Below, piece by piece: positions 56,865 to 64,000 of a DNA stretch of 64,000 bases (positions are counted from its first letter, which is position 1; the number at the start of each line of letters is the position of its first letter). The DNA is taken from positions 2,356,001 to 2,420,000 of the forward strand of contig NZ_CP188297.1 of NCBI RefSeq assembly GCF_050030965.1. Direction: 5' to 3'. A program made the translations under genes and the position numbers. Origin of the DNA: Glutamicibacter sp002979865 (lineage in GTDB: Bacteria; Actinomycetota; Actinomycetes; Actinomycetales; Micrococcaceae). Under the pieces are notes generated by a model. It did not search any database. It saw nothing but the letters and a program-made list of their open reading frames with translations, and was not told where the DNA came from.

Positions 56865-58244
56865 GTGGCAAGCGAAACGTCATCGAAGGCCGAGCGCAAG
56901 GGATTGCGCCGGGTCGTAGCAGCCTCCATGGCTGGCACCGTCGTCGAATGGTATGAATTCTTCCTCTACGCGACCGCGGCAACCCTGGTCTTCAACAAGA
57001 TCTTCTTCCCGGATACCGGCAACGATCTGGATAACATCATCAAGGCCTTCCTGACCTACGCGGTCGGTTTCATTGCCCGCCCCATCGGCGGCATCGTCTT
57101 CGGCCACTTCGGCGACAAGTACGGACGCAAGCACCTGCTGCAGGTGGCGATCGTGCTGGTCGGCGCAACCACCTTCCTGATGGGCTGCCTGCCCACCTTC
57201 GACTCCATCGGCTATGCCGCACCGATCCTGCTGATCGTGCTGCGCTTCGCCCAGGGCTTCGCCGTGGGCGGGGAATGGGGAGGCGCGGTGCTGCTGGTGG
57301 CCGAGCACGCGCCGAACAAGGAACGCGGCTTCTGGTCCTCCTGGCCGCAGGCCGCAGTGCCGGTGGGCAACCTGCTGGCCACCGTGGTGCTGCTGGTGCT
57401 CTCGGCAACGCTGAGCGAAGCGGCCTTCCTGGCGTGGGGCTGGCGCATCGGCTTCTGGCTCTCGGTGGTGATCGTGGTCGTCGGCTACTACATCCGCACC
57501 CGCGTTTCCGATGCCCCGATCTTCAAGGAGGCCAAGGCTGAGCTGGAGCAGAACGCGGCTGCCGGCTACGGCGTGGGCGAAGTCTTCAAGCGCTACCCGC
57601 GCGGGGTGTTCACCGCCATGGGCCTGCGCTTCGGCGAGAACATCATGTACTACATGGTGGTGACCTTCTCCATCACCTACATGGCCACCCAGCTGGACAT
57701 GGACACCTCCACGATCCTTGGCCTGATGCTCATTGCCCACGTGATCCACGCGATCCTGGTGCCGATCGTCGGCCGTTTCACCGACACCCTCGGCCGCCGC
57801 CCGGTCTACGCCACCGGCGTGGTGCTCATGGCCGTCTGGGGCGTGGCGGCCTTCCCGCTGTTCAATACCGCCAACGATGCGGTCATCCTGGCCACCATCG
57901 TGCTGGGCTTGGGTGTGCACGCGCTGATGTACGCCGGGCAGCCGGCCATCATGGCCGAGATGTTCCCGACCCGCATGCGCTACTCAGGCGTCTCGCTGGG
58001 CTACCAGGTCACCTCGATCGTGGCCGGGTCCATGGCCCCGATCATCGCCACCTTCCTGCTCAAGGTCTACGGATCCTGGGTTCCGGTGGCCGGGTACATC
58101 GTGTTCGCCGCCCTGGTCACCCTGGTGGCGGTGTTCTTCATGAAGGAAACCAAGGGGCTGGACCTCGGTGAGATCGACGAGGCGGACCGGCTGGCAGTGA
58201 ACGGCGAAAAGGCCGCCCGCGACGAACTGAAGATTCAGAAGTAA
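56865..58244 (+). CDS. MFS transporter of the metabolite:H+ symporter family
   Basis: This 459-residue carrier has twelve predicted membrane segments and the MHS signatures RVVAASMAGTVVEWYEFFLYATAATLVF, ARPIGGIVFGHFGDKYGRKHLL and LRFAQGFAVGGEWGGAVLLVAEHAP. Later it has AEMFPTRMRYSGVSLGYQ. It resembles ShiA/KgtP-like transporters of organic acids; the substrate is unknown. It starts at GTG behind GGAAGGAA. It stands apart from the other MHS carrier and is only loosely similar to it. Confidence 0.9.
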   Translation: MASETSSKAERKGLRRVVAASMAGTVVEWYEFFLYATAATLVFNKIFFPDTGNDLDNIIKAFLTYAVGFIARPIGGIVFGHFGDKYGRKHLLQVAIVLVGATTFLMGCLPTFDSIGYAAPILLIVLRFAQGFAVGGEWGGAVLLVAEHAPNKERGFWSSWPQAAVPVGNLLATVVLLVLSATLSEAAFLAWGWRIGFWLSVVIVVVGYYIRTRVSDAPIFKEAKAELEQNAAAGYGVGEVFKRYPRGVFTAMGLRFGENIMYYMVVTFSITYMATQLDMDTSTILGLMLIAHVIHAILVPIVGRFTDTLGRRPVYATGVVLMAVWGVAAFPLFNTANDAVILATIVLGLGVHALMYAGQPAIMAEMFPTRMRYSGVSLGYQVTSIVAGSMAPIIATFLLKVYGSWVPVAGYIVFAALVTLVAVFFMKETKGLDLGEIDEADRLAVNGEKAARDELKIQK

Positions 58245-58262
58245 GCCGCAAGATCCAGCACG

Positions 58263-58303
58263 ACGCCGAAGACCAGCTCCACGGAAGGGGCTGGTCTTGG
58301 GCG
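58263..58303 (+). terminator. Hairpin after the MHS-family transporter
   Basis: A long stem (ACGCC-AAGACCAGC with GCTGGTCTT-GGCGT) encloses a short loop 18 bases after the stop. No T-run follows. It probably marks the end of the transcript. Confidence 0.6.
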
Positions 58304-58436
58304 TGTTCAGCGACCTGCGGGCGGGCCATCGGCTTGCGCCGCCGTTGCCGATCTGCGAGTCTGGCAGCCAAGAAGGATGGGGTTTGAGTGGACATCACTG
58401 CCCCCAGCATGATGCGATTGCGAGGTGCACGGGCAG

Positions 58437-58541
58437 ATGGGAATTGAGTACCTGTTGGCGTTCCTGTTCGGTGTTGGCTTCATTGCCGCTTGCGCTTCAT
58501 ACGGGCGGCGCCGGAGCAGCCGGAAGAATGATGAAAAGTAG
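58437..58541 (+). CDS. Candidate 34-residue single-pass membrane protein
   Basis: The open frame encodes a Met start and hydrophobic stretch YLLAFLFGVGFIAACA, then the basic tail YGRRRSSRKNDEK, a typical small membrane-protein layout. GAGG occurs upstream, but at a longer distance than ideal. It fills part of the 322-base gap between the transporter and kinase genes; I see nothing else supported in the remainder of that gap. The call is tentative, as such short frames arise by chance. Confidence 0.35.
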   Translation: MGIEYLLAFLFGVGFIAACASYGRRRSSRKNDEK

Positions 58542-58565
58542 CCACAGTTGCCGCCGGGGCTCTGG

Positions 58566-59108
58566 ATGAAGCGGTGCAGGCTGCATATCTTCGGTGCCAG
58601 CGGCAGTGGCACCACGACCCTCGCGCGCGCCGTGGCCGATGCCTGGTCCGTGCCGCATGCCGATAGCGACGACTACTTCTGGGTTCCGACCGATCCGCCA
58701 TACCGCGAGCAGCGCGCGCCGGCTGCCCGAACCATGCTCATGAACCAGGTCTTCGTTCCGCGCAAAGCCTGGGTACTGTCCGGATCAGTGCAGGGATGGG
58801 GAGAAGAAGTCCTGTCGCAGTGCGATGCCTTCGTTTTCCTGGCGCTGGATCCCCAGGTGCGCCTGCGCCGTCTTGCAGAACGCGAGAAGCAGCGCCTGAG
58901 CGGGCAATCCCTGGAACTCGGAGCCCTGGAACAATTCATGGCGTGGGCAGCTGGCTACGATGACCCGGACTTCAGCGGACGCAGCCGCGCCCGCCATGAG
59001 GCCTGGCTGGATGACGAAGCCCGTCCGGTGCTCCGGCTGGACAGCGCCCGATCAGTGGCGCAGCTGCTGCAGGCCATCGTGGACTGGGAACCGGACGGGC
59101 CACGGTGA
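58566..59108 (+). CDS. P-loop NTPase, adenylate-kinase-like
   Basis: This 180-residue protein starts MKRCRLHIFGASGSGTTTLARAVADAW with Walker A GASGSGTT, followed by SVPHADSDDYFWVPTDPPYREQR and a lid-like region. It resembles the small kinase or nucleotide-binding proteins annotated as adenylate kinase-like or AAA family; FLALDPQVRLRRLAEREKQR matches the R-rich region after the base-binding site. The role is unknown. The ATG at 58566 has only a weak upstream site. It converges with the LysR gene. Confidence 0.85.
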   Translation: MKRCRLHIFGASGSGTTTLARAVADAWSVPHADSDDYFWVPTDPPYREQRAPAARTMLMNQVFVPRKAWVLSGSVQGWGEEVLSQCDAFVFLALDPQVRLRRLAEREKQRLSGQSLELGALEQFMAWAAGYDDPDFSGRSRARHEAWLDDEARPVLRLDSARSVAQLLQAIVDWEPDGPR

Positions 59109-59115
59109 AGGGCGC

Positions 59116-60045
59116 CTAGCCGGAGGACAAGTTGTACGCCGGGAATGGCGGGATGAACCAGTCTCCGGCGGTGGTTGCATCGTTGAGCGCGCGCACCGTC
59201 TCCTGGACCGCGCGGCTGCGCAAGGCTTCTTCGCGTCCCACCAGCCAGTACTCGGACTGGTAGGTGAACTGGTCATGGAGCACGGGAACCATATTCGGGT
59301 AGTGCTCCGAGAGGAAGGTGGGGAGCAAGCCGATGCCTGCATGGTTCATGGTGGCCGCATATTGCACCGCGATGCTGGTGGAGGAAATCGCGCGGTGCAT
59401 CGGCGGCAAGGCGGCGGTGGCCTCGTCGAGCTTGTCCACCGTCAGCGCGGTGTCGATGTAGTAGTTCAGGCTATGCCCGGCCAGATCGGCAACCTGTGCC
59501 GGGGTGCCGTGGGCTTCCAGGTACTCGGCCGTGGCGTAGAGCCGCAGCTCGTAATCCAGGAGTTTCGTGGAGGCCGCCTTGCGGACGCTGGGTTCGCCAA
59601 TGACAATCTCCAAATCCATGCCGGTCCGCGTCTGCCGTGCACGGGTGGTTTCCGAAACGATCTCGAAGACCAGTTGCGGATGCTTTAGCTGGAGCTTTGC
59701 CAGGGCCGGAGCCGCCAGGTGGGCGCTGAAGGCGTCGGGAGCGGCGACGCGCACATGGCCGGCCAATGCACCGGTCTCCTTCTGGGAGCCGATGGCTTCC
59801 ACGGCCTGCTCGATGGCTTCCGCGCTGGACATGGCCCGGCGCCCCAGGTCCGTCAGTTCCCAGCCGTTGGGAGAGCGCGTGAGCAGGTGGCCGCCCATGG
59901 CTTTTTGCAGTGCGTCGATGCGACGGGAAATCGTCGAGTGGTTCACCCCGAGAACATTCGCGGCGGCGGTGTAGCGGCCCAGGCGTGCAACGGTCAGCAG
60001 GGCAATGAGGGATTCGAGATGGCGGTAATCGATCTGACGGTCCAT
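59116..60045 (-). CDS. LysR-family transcriptional regulator
   Basis: This 309-residue LTTR has the N-terminal HTH (HLESLIALLTVARLGRYTAAANVLGVNHSTISRRIDALQKAMGGHLL) and a substrate-binding-like effector domain. It is divergent from an hydroxyacid dehydrogenase gene, the classic arrangement for a LysR activator of its neighbour. Their shared promoter region holds a perfect 18-base palindrome and a second inverted repeat. Its substrate may be a hydroxy acid or other metabolite of the dehydrogenase pair. Confidence 0.93.
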   Translation of the reverse strand: MDRQIDYRHLESLIALLTVARLGRYTAAANVLGVNHSTISRRIDALQKAMGGHLLTRSPNGWELTDLGRRAMSSAEAIEQAVEAIGSQKETGALAGHVRVAAPDAFSAHLAAPALAKLQLKHPQLVFEIVSETTRARQTRTGMDLEIVIGEPSVRKAASTKLLDYELRLYATAEYLEAHGTPAQVADLAGHSLNYYIDTALTVDKLDEATAALPPMHRAISSTSIAVQYAATMNHAGIGLLPTFLSEHYPNMVPVLHDQFTYQSEYWLVGREEALRSRAVQETVRALNDATTAGDWFIPPFPAYNLSSG

Positions 60046-60067
60046 GGTCCACAGTCTGCCATGCCTC

Positions 60068-60132
60068 GTGTGCGCTAGCGCACACTAGGCTTGCGCAATT
60101 GGCGTGCCCAAGTGCATTGAGTCTGGCACGCC
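60068..60132. promoter_or_regulatory. Divergent LysR/dehydrogenase operator region
   Basis: The perfect 18-base palindrome GTGTGCGCTAGCGCACAC (60068-60085) is followed by TTGCGCAA (60091-60098) and by GGCGTGCC...GGCACGCC (60101-60108 with 60125-60132). Several sites in one divergent promoter fit a LysR regulator that occupies a recall site and an activation site. Confidence 0.55.
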
Positions 60133-60186
60133 GTGCACCCTACGCTGGCCTGACAAGGACAATACTCAAGGACGAGGGGTGTGCAG

Positions 60187-61131
60187 ATGAGCACGTACGC
60201 ATGGATTGGCCTGGGCAACATGGGCGGACCGATGACCGCGAATCTGGTGGCCGCAGGGCACACCGTGCGCGGTTACGACCTGGACGAGCAGGCCTGCGCC
60301 GCCGCGGCCGGCGGCGGAGTCCAGATAGCCGGATCGATCGCCGAAGCCATGGACCAGGCCGACGCCGTGTTCACCATGCTGCCCAAGGGAGCGCACGTGC
60401 GCGCGGTCTATGAGGGTGACGCCGGCATTTGGGCCAACGCCAGCAAGGACATGCTGCTGCTGGATTCCTCCACGGTGGACATCGAGACTTCCCGCTACAT
60501 CCACGCGGGCTCCGCGCAGCGCGGCCTGCACTTCGTCGATGCCCCAGTCTCCGGCGGCATCTCCGGAGCCGCGGCCGGAACCCTGGCCTTCATGCTCGGC
60601 GGGGCACCAGAACTGATGGAGCAGGCCACCGGATTCATCGCCCCGATGAGCGGGAAGACCATCGTTGCCGGGGGCCCCTCCATGGGCATTGCCGCCAAGA
60701 TCTGCAACAACATGATGCTGTTCATCGACCTGATGGCCAGCGCCGAAGGCTCCCAGCTAGCCGAGGCCCTGGGCCTGGACCCGGAAGTCTTCTGGCAGAT
60801 CGCCTCGGTCTCCTCGGGACGCTCCTGGGCGCAGCAGACCTGGTACCCGGTGCCGGGCATCATCGATACCGCCGCGGCGAACAACAATTTCGAGGCCACC
60901 TTCCGCACCGACTTGGCCCGCAAGGACATCGGGCTGGCCCTGGACGCGGGCGCAAGCACCGGGGTGCAGCTGCCGGCAGCCAGGTTGGCCCGCGAGCACT
61001 TCGACGAACTGATCGAGCAGGGGCTGGGTGACAAGGACTGCTCGCTGATCGTGAAGAACCTGCTGCCAGAAGGTGGCGTGCGCGGGTGGAACCCGGAGTC
61101 GGCCGAAGCCAACCAGCCAACCGCGGGCTGA
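60187..61131 (+). CDS. 3-hydroxyisobutyrate dehydrogenase-family NAD(P) oxidoreductase
   Basis: This 314-residue beta-hydroxyacid dehydrogenase starts TYAWIGLGNMGGPMTANLVAAGHTVRGYD, the nucleotide-binding motif. The substrate-binding motif FVDAPVSGGISGAAAGTLAFMLGG follows, then the catalytic-Lys region GIAAKICNNMMLFID. It oxidises a short 3-hydroxy acid or, in relatives, reduces an imine or succinic semialdehyde. The ATG at 60187 follows GAGGGGTG; one two codons earlier is less well placed. It is divergent from LysR and followed 2 bases later by an alcohol dehydrogenase. Confidence 0.92.
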   Translation: MSTYAWIGLGNMGGPMTANLVAAGHTVRGYDLDEQACAAAAGGGVQIAGSIAEAMDQADAVFTMLPKGAHVRAVYEGDAGIWANASKDMLLLDSSTVDIETSRYIHAGSAQRGLHFVDAPVSGGISGAAAGTLAFMLGGAPELMEQATGFIAPMSGKTIVAGGPSMGIAAKICNNMMLFIDLMASAEGSQLAEALGLDPEVFWQIASVSSGRSWAQQTWYPVPGIIDTAAANNNFEATFRTDLARKDIGLALDAGASTGVQLPAARLAREHFDELIEQGLGDKDCSLIVKNLLPEGGVRGWNPESAEANQPTAG

Positions 61132-61133
61132 GC

Positions 61134-62231
61134 ATGCGCCAGATCCATGCCGCGGTACTTGAGCGCCGGGAGAACCAGCGGCCCTATGCCGAGCACCGGC
61201 CGCTGGCGATGCGCCAGCTGCAACTGGAAGAACCCGGGCCCGGCGAAGTGCTGGTGCGCATCACCGCGGCCGGACTGTGCCATTCGGACTTGTCGGTGAT
61301 CGACGGGAACCGGCCTCGTCCGCTGCCGATGGTGCTGGGCCACGAGTCAGCAGGCATCGTCGAGCAGGTGGGTGATGGGGTGGATCTGGACATCGGCCAG
61401 CAGGTGATCTCGGTCTTCCTGCCCCGCTGCGAGCATTGCGAAGCGTGCGCCAAGGGCGGCAAGCTGCCGTGCAGCGCCGGCACCGCGTCCAACGGAGCAG
61501 GGACCCTGCTGACCGGCGCTCGCCGGTTGGCCCTCGATGGCCAGCCGGTCCATCACCACCTCGGCGTCTCGGCCTTTGCCGACTATGCGGTGATGGATGC
61601 GCGCAGCCTCATCCCGGTGGGCGCGGACGTTCCTGCTGAAGTGGCCGCGGTGCTGGGCTGCGCGGTGCTCACCGGCGGCGGTGCACTGCGCAATGCCGCC
61701 GGGGCAACCGGCGACCAGGATGTCGCCATCGTCGGCCTGGGCGGGGTAGGCATGGCCGCCTTGCTGGTGGCCGCGGGGCAAAGGAGCACCGGCAGGATCC
61801 TGGCCGTTGACGCCAATGAGGACAAGCTGGCCACCGCGCTGGCATTGGGCGCCGATGAAGCCTGCACGCCGCAGGCCCTGGGGCAGCGCACCGCCGAAAT
61901 CGTGATCGAGGCCGCGGGGCATCCGCGTGCCTTCGAAACCGCCTTGCAGGCCACCGGCGTGGGCGGAACCCTGGTGACCGTGGGGCTTCCGGCTCCGGGC
62001 GCGATGAGTAGCATCGAGCCCCTGGGCCTGACCGCAGGAGCACGCACGATCATCGGCAGCTACATGGGTTCTGCTCTGCCGAAGAAGGATATTCCCTACT
62101 ACGAGCAGCTCTGGCGCTCCGGCAAGCTCCCTGTGGAGAAACTCGTGGAAACCAGGCCGCTGGCCGAGGTCAACGACGCCCTGGATGCACTAGCCGAGGG
62201 ACGGTCGGTGCGCCAAGTTCTGCTGCCCTGA
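61134..62231 (+). CDS. Zinc-dependent alcohol dehydrogenase
   Basis: This 365-residue class-III-like medium-chain dehydrogenase has the catalytic-zinc Cys in AAGLCHSDLSV and His in LGHESAGIVEQVGDGV. The four-Cys structural zinc site is in CEHCEACAKGGKLPC, and the NAD motif is VAIVGLGGVGMAALLVAA. It starts two bases after the hydroxyacid dehydrogenase stop. The pair may oxidise an alcohol and then a hydroxy acid, or the reverse; the substrate is unknown. It ends 31 bases before the ROK regulator. Confidence 0.93.
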   Translation: MRQIHAAVLERRENQRPYAEHRPLAMRQLQLEEPGPGEVLVRITAAGLCHSDLSVIDGNRPRPLPMVLGHESAGIVEQVGDGVDLDIGQQVISVFLPRCEHCEACAKGGKLPCSAGTASNGAGTLLTGARRLALDGQPVHHHLGVSAFADYAVMDARSLIPVGADVPAEVAAVLGCAVLTGGGALRNAAGATGDQDVAIVGLGGVGMAALLVAAGQRSTGRILAVDANEDKLATALALGADEACTPQALGQRTAEIVIEAAGHPRAFETALQATGVGGTLVTVGLPAPGAMSSIEPLGLTAGARTIIGSYMGSALPKKDIPYYEQLWRSGKLPVEKLVETRPLAEVNDALDALAEGRSVRQVLLP

Positions 62232-62262
62232 AATCAGGGCAGAAGGCCAGTAGGATTGGTGG

Positions 62263-63327
62263 GTGACTGATTCCACTGCGGGGCCCCGTGCCCTGGCAAC
62301 GCTGACTGACATCCGGGTATTCGATTACCTTTGCCAAGCCCCGGCGACCCGTACCCAGATCGCTGCGGATCTGGGGATCTCCAAGCCTACCGCATCGCAG
62401 GCGATCTCGCGCCTGCAGGAGAACGGGCTGGCCTCGGCCATCGAGCGGGACAACGAGCCCAAGCGCGGCCGCGTTCCCGAGCACTATGCGCTGGACAGCG
62501 GCTTCGGCCACCTGCTGGCACTGTGCCTGCAGGCAGAATTCCTGCAGGTCCGCGCCACCGACCTGGCCGGAAAGACGCTGGTGGACCGCTTCTACCCGCT
62601 GACGGCGCAAACCACCGCCGCGCAGGTAGAGCAAATGGGAGCCCGCGAGATCTCCCGCGTGGCCGCTGAGCTCGGCTCCCCATTGCTGGCCGGGGCCGTG
62701 AGCCAGTCAGCCCCGGTGCAGCGCGATGGCGGGCTGCGAGTCCTGGCCACCCCGATTTTCCCTTCCTCCGGGGCCAACCTTGCCGGCCAGTTCGCCGGCG
62801 GGGTTCCGGTGCTGCTGGATAACGACGTGAATTGGATGGCCCTGGCAGAAGCCGGGGAGCTGGCCGGTTCCTTGATGATGATCTACATCGGTTCCGGCCT
62901 GGGCGCAGGCCTGGTCATCGACGGTGCGCTGCACCGCGGCAAGCACGGCACCGCCGGCGAGCTGGAGACCCAGCTGGTAGGCACCGCGAACCTGCGCGAT
63001 GCGCTCGGCGAGGCCGGGATGTTCCAGACCCGCGTGCTCTGGGAAAAACTGGCCGATGAACGGAACTGGCCAGCCTTCCTGTCTCCGTTCGGCCGCGTCC
63101 TGGCCAACCTGATCGGCTTCGTTGATCCGCAGCGAGTGGTGGCGATCGGCCCGGGGCTCACCCCGCAATTGTGCTCGGCGCTGGAAAGCGAACTGAACAG
63201 CCTGCTGCCCAAACCGGTTCATGTTCAGCTTTCCACCTTGGGAACCGAGGCCGCGGCACGCGGCGCTTTGGCCGGCGCCAGGGAGCTGGCCTTGGCCAAC
63301 TTATGGGAAAACTACCGGGTACGTTGA
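62263..63327 (+). CDS. ROK-family regulator lacking the zinc motif
   Basis: This 354-residue protein has an N-terminal winged HTH (DYLCQAPATRTQIAADLGISKPTASQAISRLQENGLAS) and a ROK domain (VPVLLDNDVNWMALAEAGE, YIGSGLGAGLVIDGALHRGKHGTAGELE). The usual CxCGxxGCxE zinc motif after the GELE segment is absent, the sequence going directly to TQLVGTANLRDAL. It probably cannot act as a kinase and is a pure regulator. The start is GTG. It precedes ppgK, whose own promoter overlaps its end. Confidence 0.88.
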   Translation: MTDSTAGPRALATLTDIRVFDYLCQAPATRTQIAADLGISKPTASQAISRLQENGLASAIERDNEPKRGRVPEHYALDSGFGHLLALCLQAEFLQVRATDLAGKTLVDRFYPLTAQTTAAQVEQMGAREISRVAAELGSPLLAGAVSQSAPVQRDGGLRVLATPIFPSSGANLAGQFAGGVPVLLDNDVNWMALAEAGELAGSLMMIYIGSGLGAGLVIDGALHRGKHGTAGELETQLVGTANLRDALGEAGMFQTRVLWEKLADERNWPAFLSPFGRVLANLIGFVDPQRVVAIGPGLTPQLCSALESELNSLLPKPVHVQLSTLGTEAAARGALAGARELALANLWENYRVR

Positions 63328-63351
63328 CCAAAGTGATCCAAGCTATATATT
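63324..63351 (+). promoter_or_regulatory. Promoter for ppgK
   Basis: TTGACC (63324-63329) overlaps the stop codon of the ROK regulator. A 16-base spacer and TATATT (63346-63351) follow. The AT-rich element stands out in GC-rich DNA. A TTTAAAATTTTATTTG-like A/T-rich leader precedes the ppgK ribosome-binding site. Confidence 0.65.
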
Positions 63352-63397
63352 GTAAAGAGTCCTTAAAATTTTATTTGCTTCACCGGGGAGACCACTG

Positions 63398-64000
63398 ATG
63401 GCACCATCTGACGCATCGGCATCCATGTCGCAGTTCGCTGCCATCGGCCTTGATCTGGGCGGCTCGTCGATCAAGTACGGATTGGTTGGAACCGACGGCA
63501 AGCTTGTTGAGAGCACCTTCAGCAAGGCAGCTACCCCTGAGGGCGCGCATCCGGATGCTGTCGCCCAGGTGATGGCGGGCATCGTTGCCGACCTGCAGGA
63601 GCTCACCGGCGACGAGCTGGCAGGAATCCCCGCTGGCGTCACCGTGCCTGGCATCGTCATCGACGGCGTCGTGCACTCGGCGGCCAATATCGACAAGGCC
63701 TGGATCGGCTTGGACGTCACCGCCACCTTCAGCGCGATCCTGGGCCGCGACGTCTTTGTGCTCAACGACGCGGATGCCGCCGGCGTGGCCGAGGTCTACG
63801 CGGGTGCCGGAGCCGAACATGGCAAGCCGGTCAAGGGCAGCACCTTGCTGCTGACCCTGGGCACGGGCATCGGCTCGGCCTTCTTCCGCGACGGCGTGCT
63901 CTTCCCGAATGTCGAATTCGGCCACCTCGAAATCGACGGATTCAATGCCGAGAGCAAGGCTGCCGCGCGAGTCATGCACGAGGAAAACCTCAGCTGGGAG
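63398..64000 (+). CDS. ppgK: Polyphosphate glucokinase, 3' truncated by the window
   Basis: Only the first 201 residues are present. They show the ROK start AIGLDLGGSSIKYGLVG and AGVTVPGIVIDGVVHSAANIDKAWIGLD. FVLNDADAAGVAEVYAG and LLLTLGTGIGSAFFRDGVLFPNVEFGHLEIDG then lead to AAARVMHEENLSWE at the window edge. These motifs match actinobacterial PpgK, which phosphorylates glucose with polyphosphate or ATP. The ATG at 63398 follows GGGGAG. It has its own promoter. Confidence 0.93.
   Translation, partial: MAPSDASASMSQFAAIGLDLGGSSIKYGLVGTDGKLVESTFSKAATPEGAHPDAVAQVMAGIVADLQELTGDELAGIPAGVTVPGIVIDGVVHSAANIDKAWIGLDVTATFSAILGRDVFVLNDADAAGVAEVYAGAGAEHGKPVKGSTLLLTLGTGIGSAFFRDGVLFPNVEFGHLEIDGFNAESKAAARVMHEENLSWE

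Overview
The window is a chromosomal segment of a high-GC Gram-positive bacterium, most likely a Micrococcaceae member of the Arthrobacter/Glutamicibacter type. The evidence is the gene content: heterotetrameric sarcosine oxidase, creatinase and creatininase, MHS-type MFS carriers, a polyphosphate glucokinase, a HemD-type nitrogen regulator and a DUF222/HNH protein. Frequent GTG/TTG starts and ABC sugar importers without their own ATPase point the same way. I see no phage, insertion sequence, integrase or CRISPR array.

Layout. 1-5.9 kb: ribose operon (lacI-type regulator, rbsA, C, B, K, D). 5.9-10.5 kb: small membrane proteins, a DUF2236 protein and a UvrA2-like ABC protein. 10.5-16.7 kb: panD, then hutH and hutU on the minus strand, separated by a DUF3060 lipoprotein, a Q/S/Y/G-rich prion-like protein and dps. 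16.8-27.4 kb: a ROK regulator divergent from a sugar operon (two Gfo/Idh/MocA dehydrogenases, two TIM-barrel isomerases, an importer without ATPase), then an IclR regulator and a PfkB kinase. 27.5-34.9 kb: an NnaR-like regulator with a siroheme methyltransferase, AlkB-like and nuclease-like genes, an MFS carrier, tRNA-Ala and small redox enzymes.

35.0-50.9 kb is the metabolic core. It holds a creatinine/creatine block (cupin, IclR, MFS carrier, creatinase, BCCT carrier, creatininase) and, after an HNH protein and a GntR regulator, glyA-soxB-soxD-soxA-soxG. Together these convert creatinine to creatine, sarcosine, glycine and serine. The creatinase and creatininase promoters share the same architecture (TTGAC -35, about 17-nt spacer, AT-rich -10, TGCAAC-N3-GTTGC palindrome), which suggests control by the local IclR protein. 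hutH and hutU likewise share a 14-bp motif resembling the corynebacterial HutR site.

50.9-64 kb: a cytoplasmic-looking subtilase translationally coupled to a 77-residue propeptide-like protein, a second BCCT carrier broken by one frameshift, a ferredoxin-reductase-type flavoprotein, a universal stress protein, a CHY zinc-finger protein, an MFS carrier, a LysR regulator divergent from a dehydrogenase pair, a ROK regulator without the zinc motif, and the 5' part of ppgK.

All calls come from reading the sequence. No database search was run.
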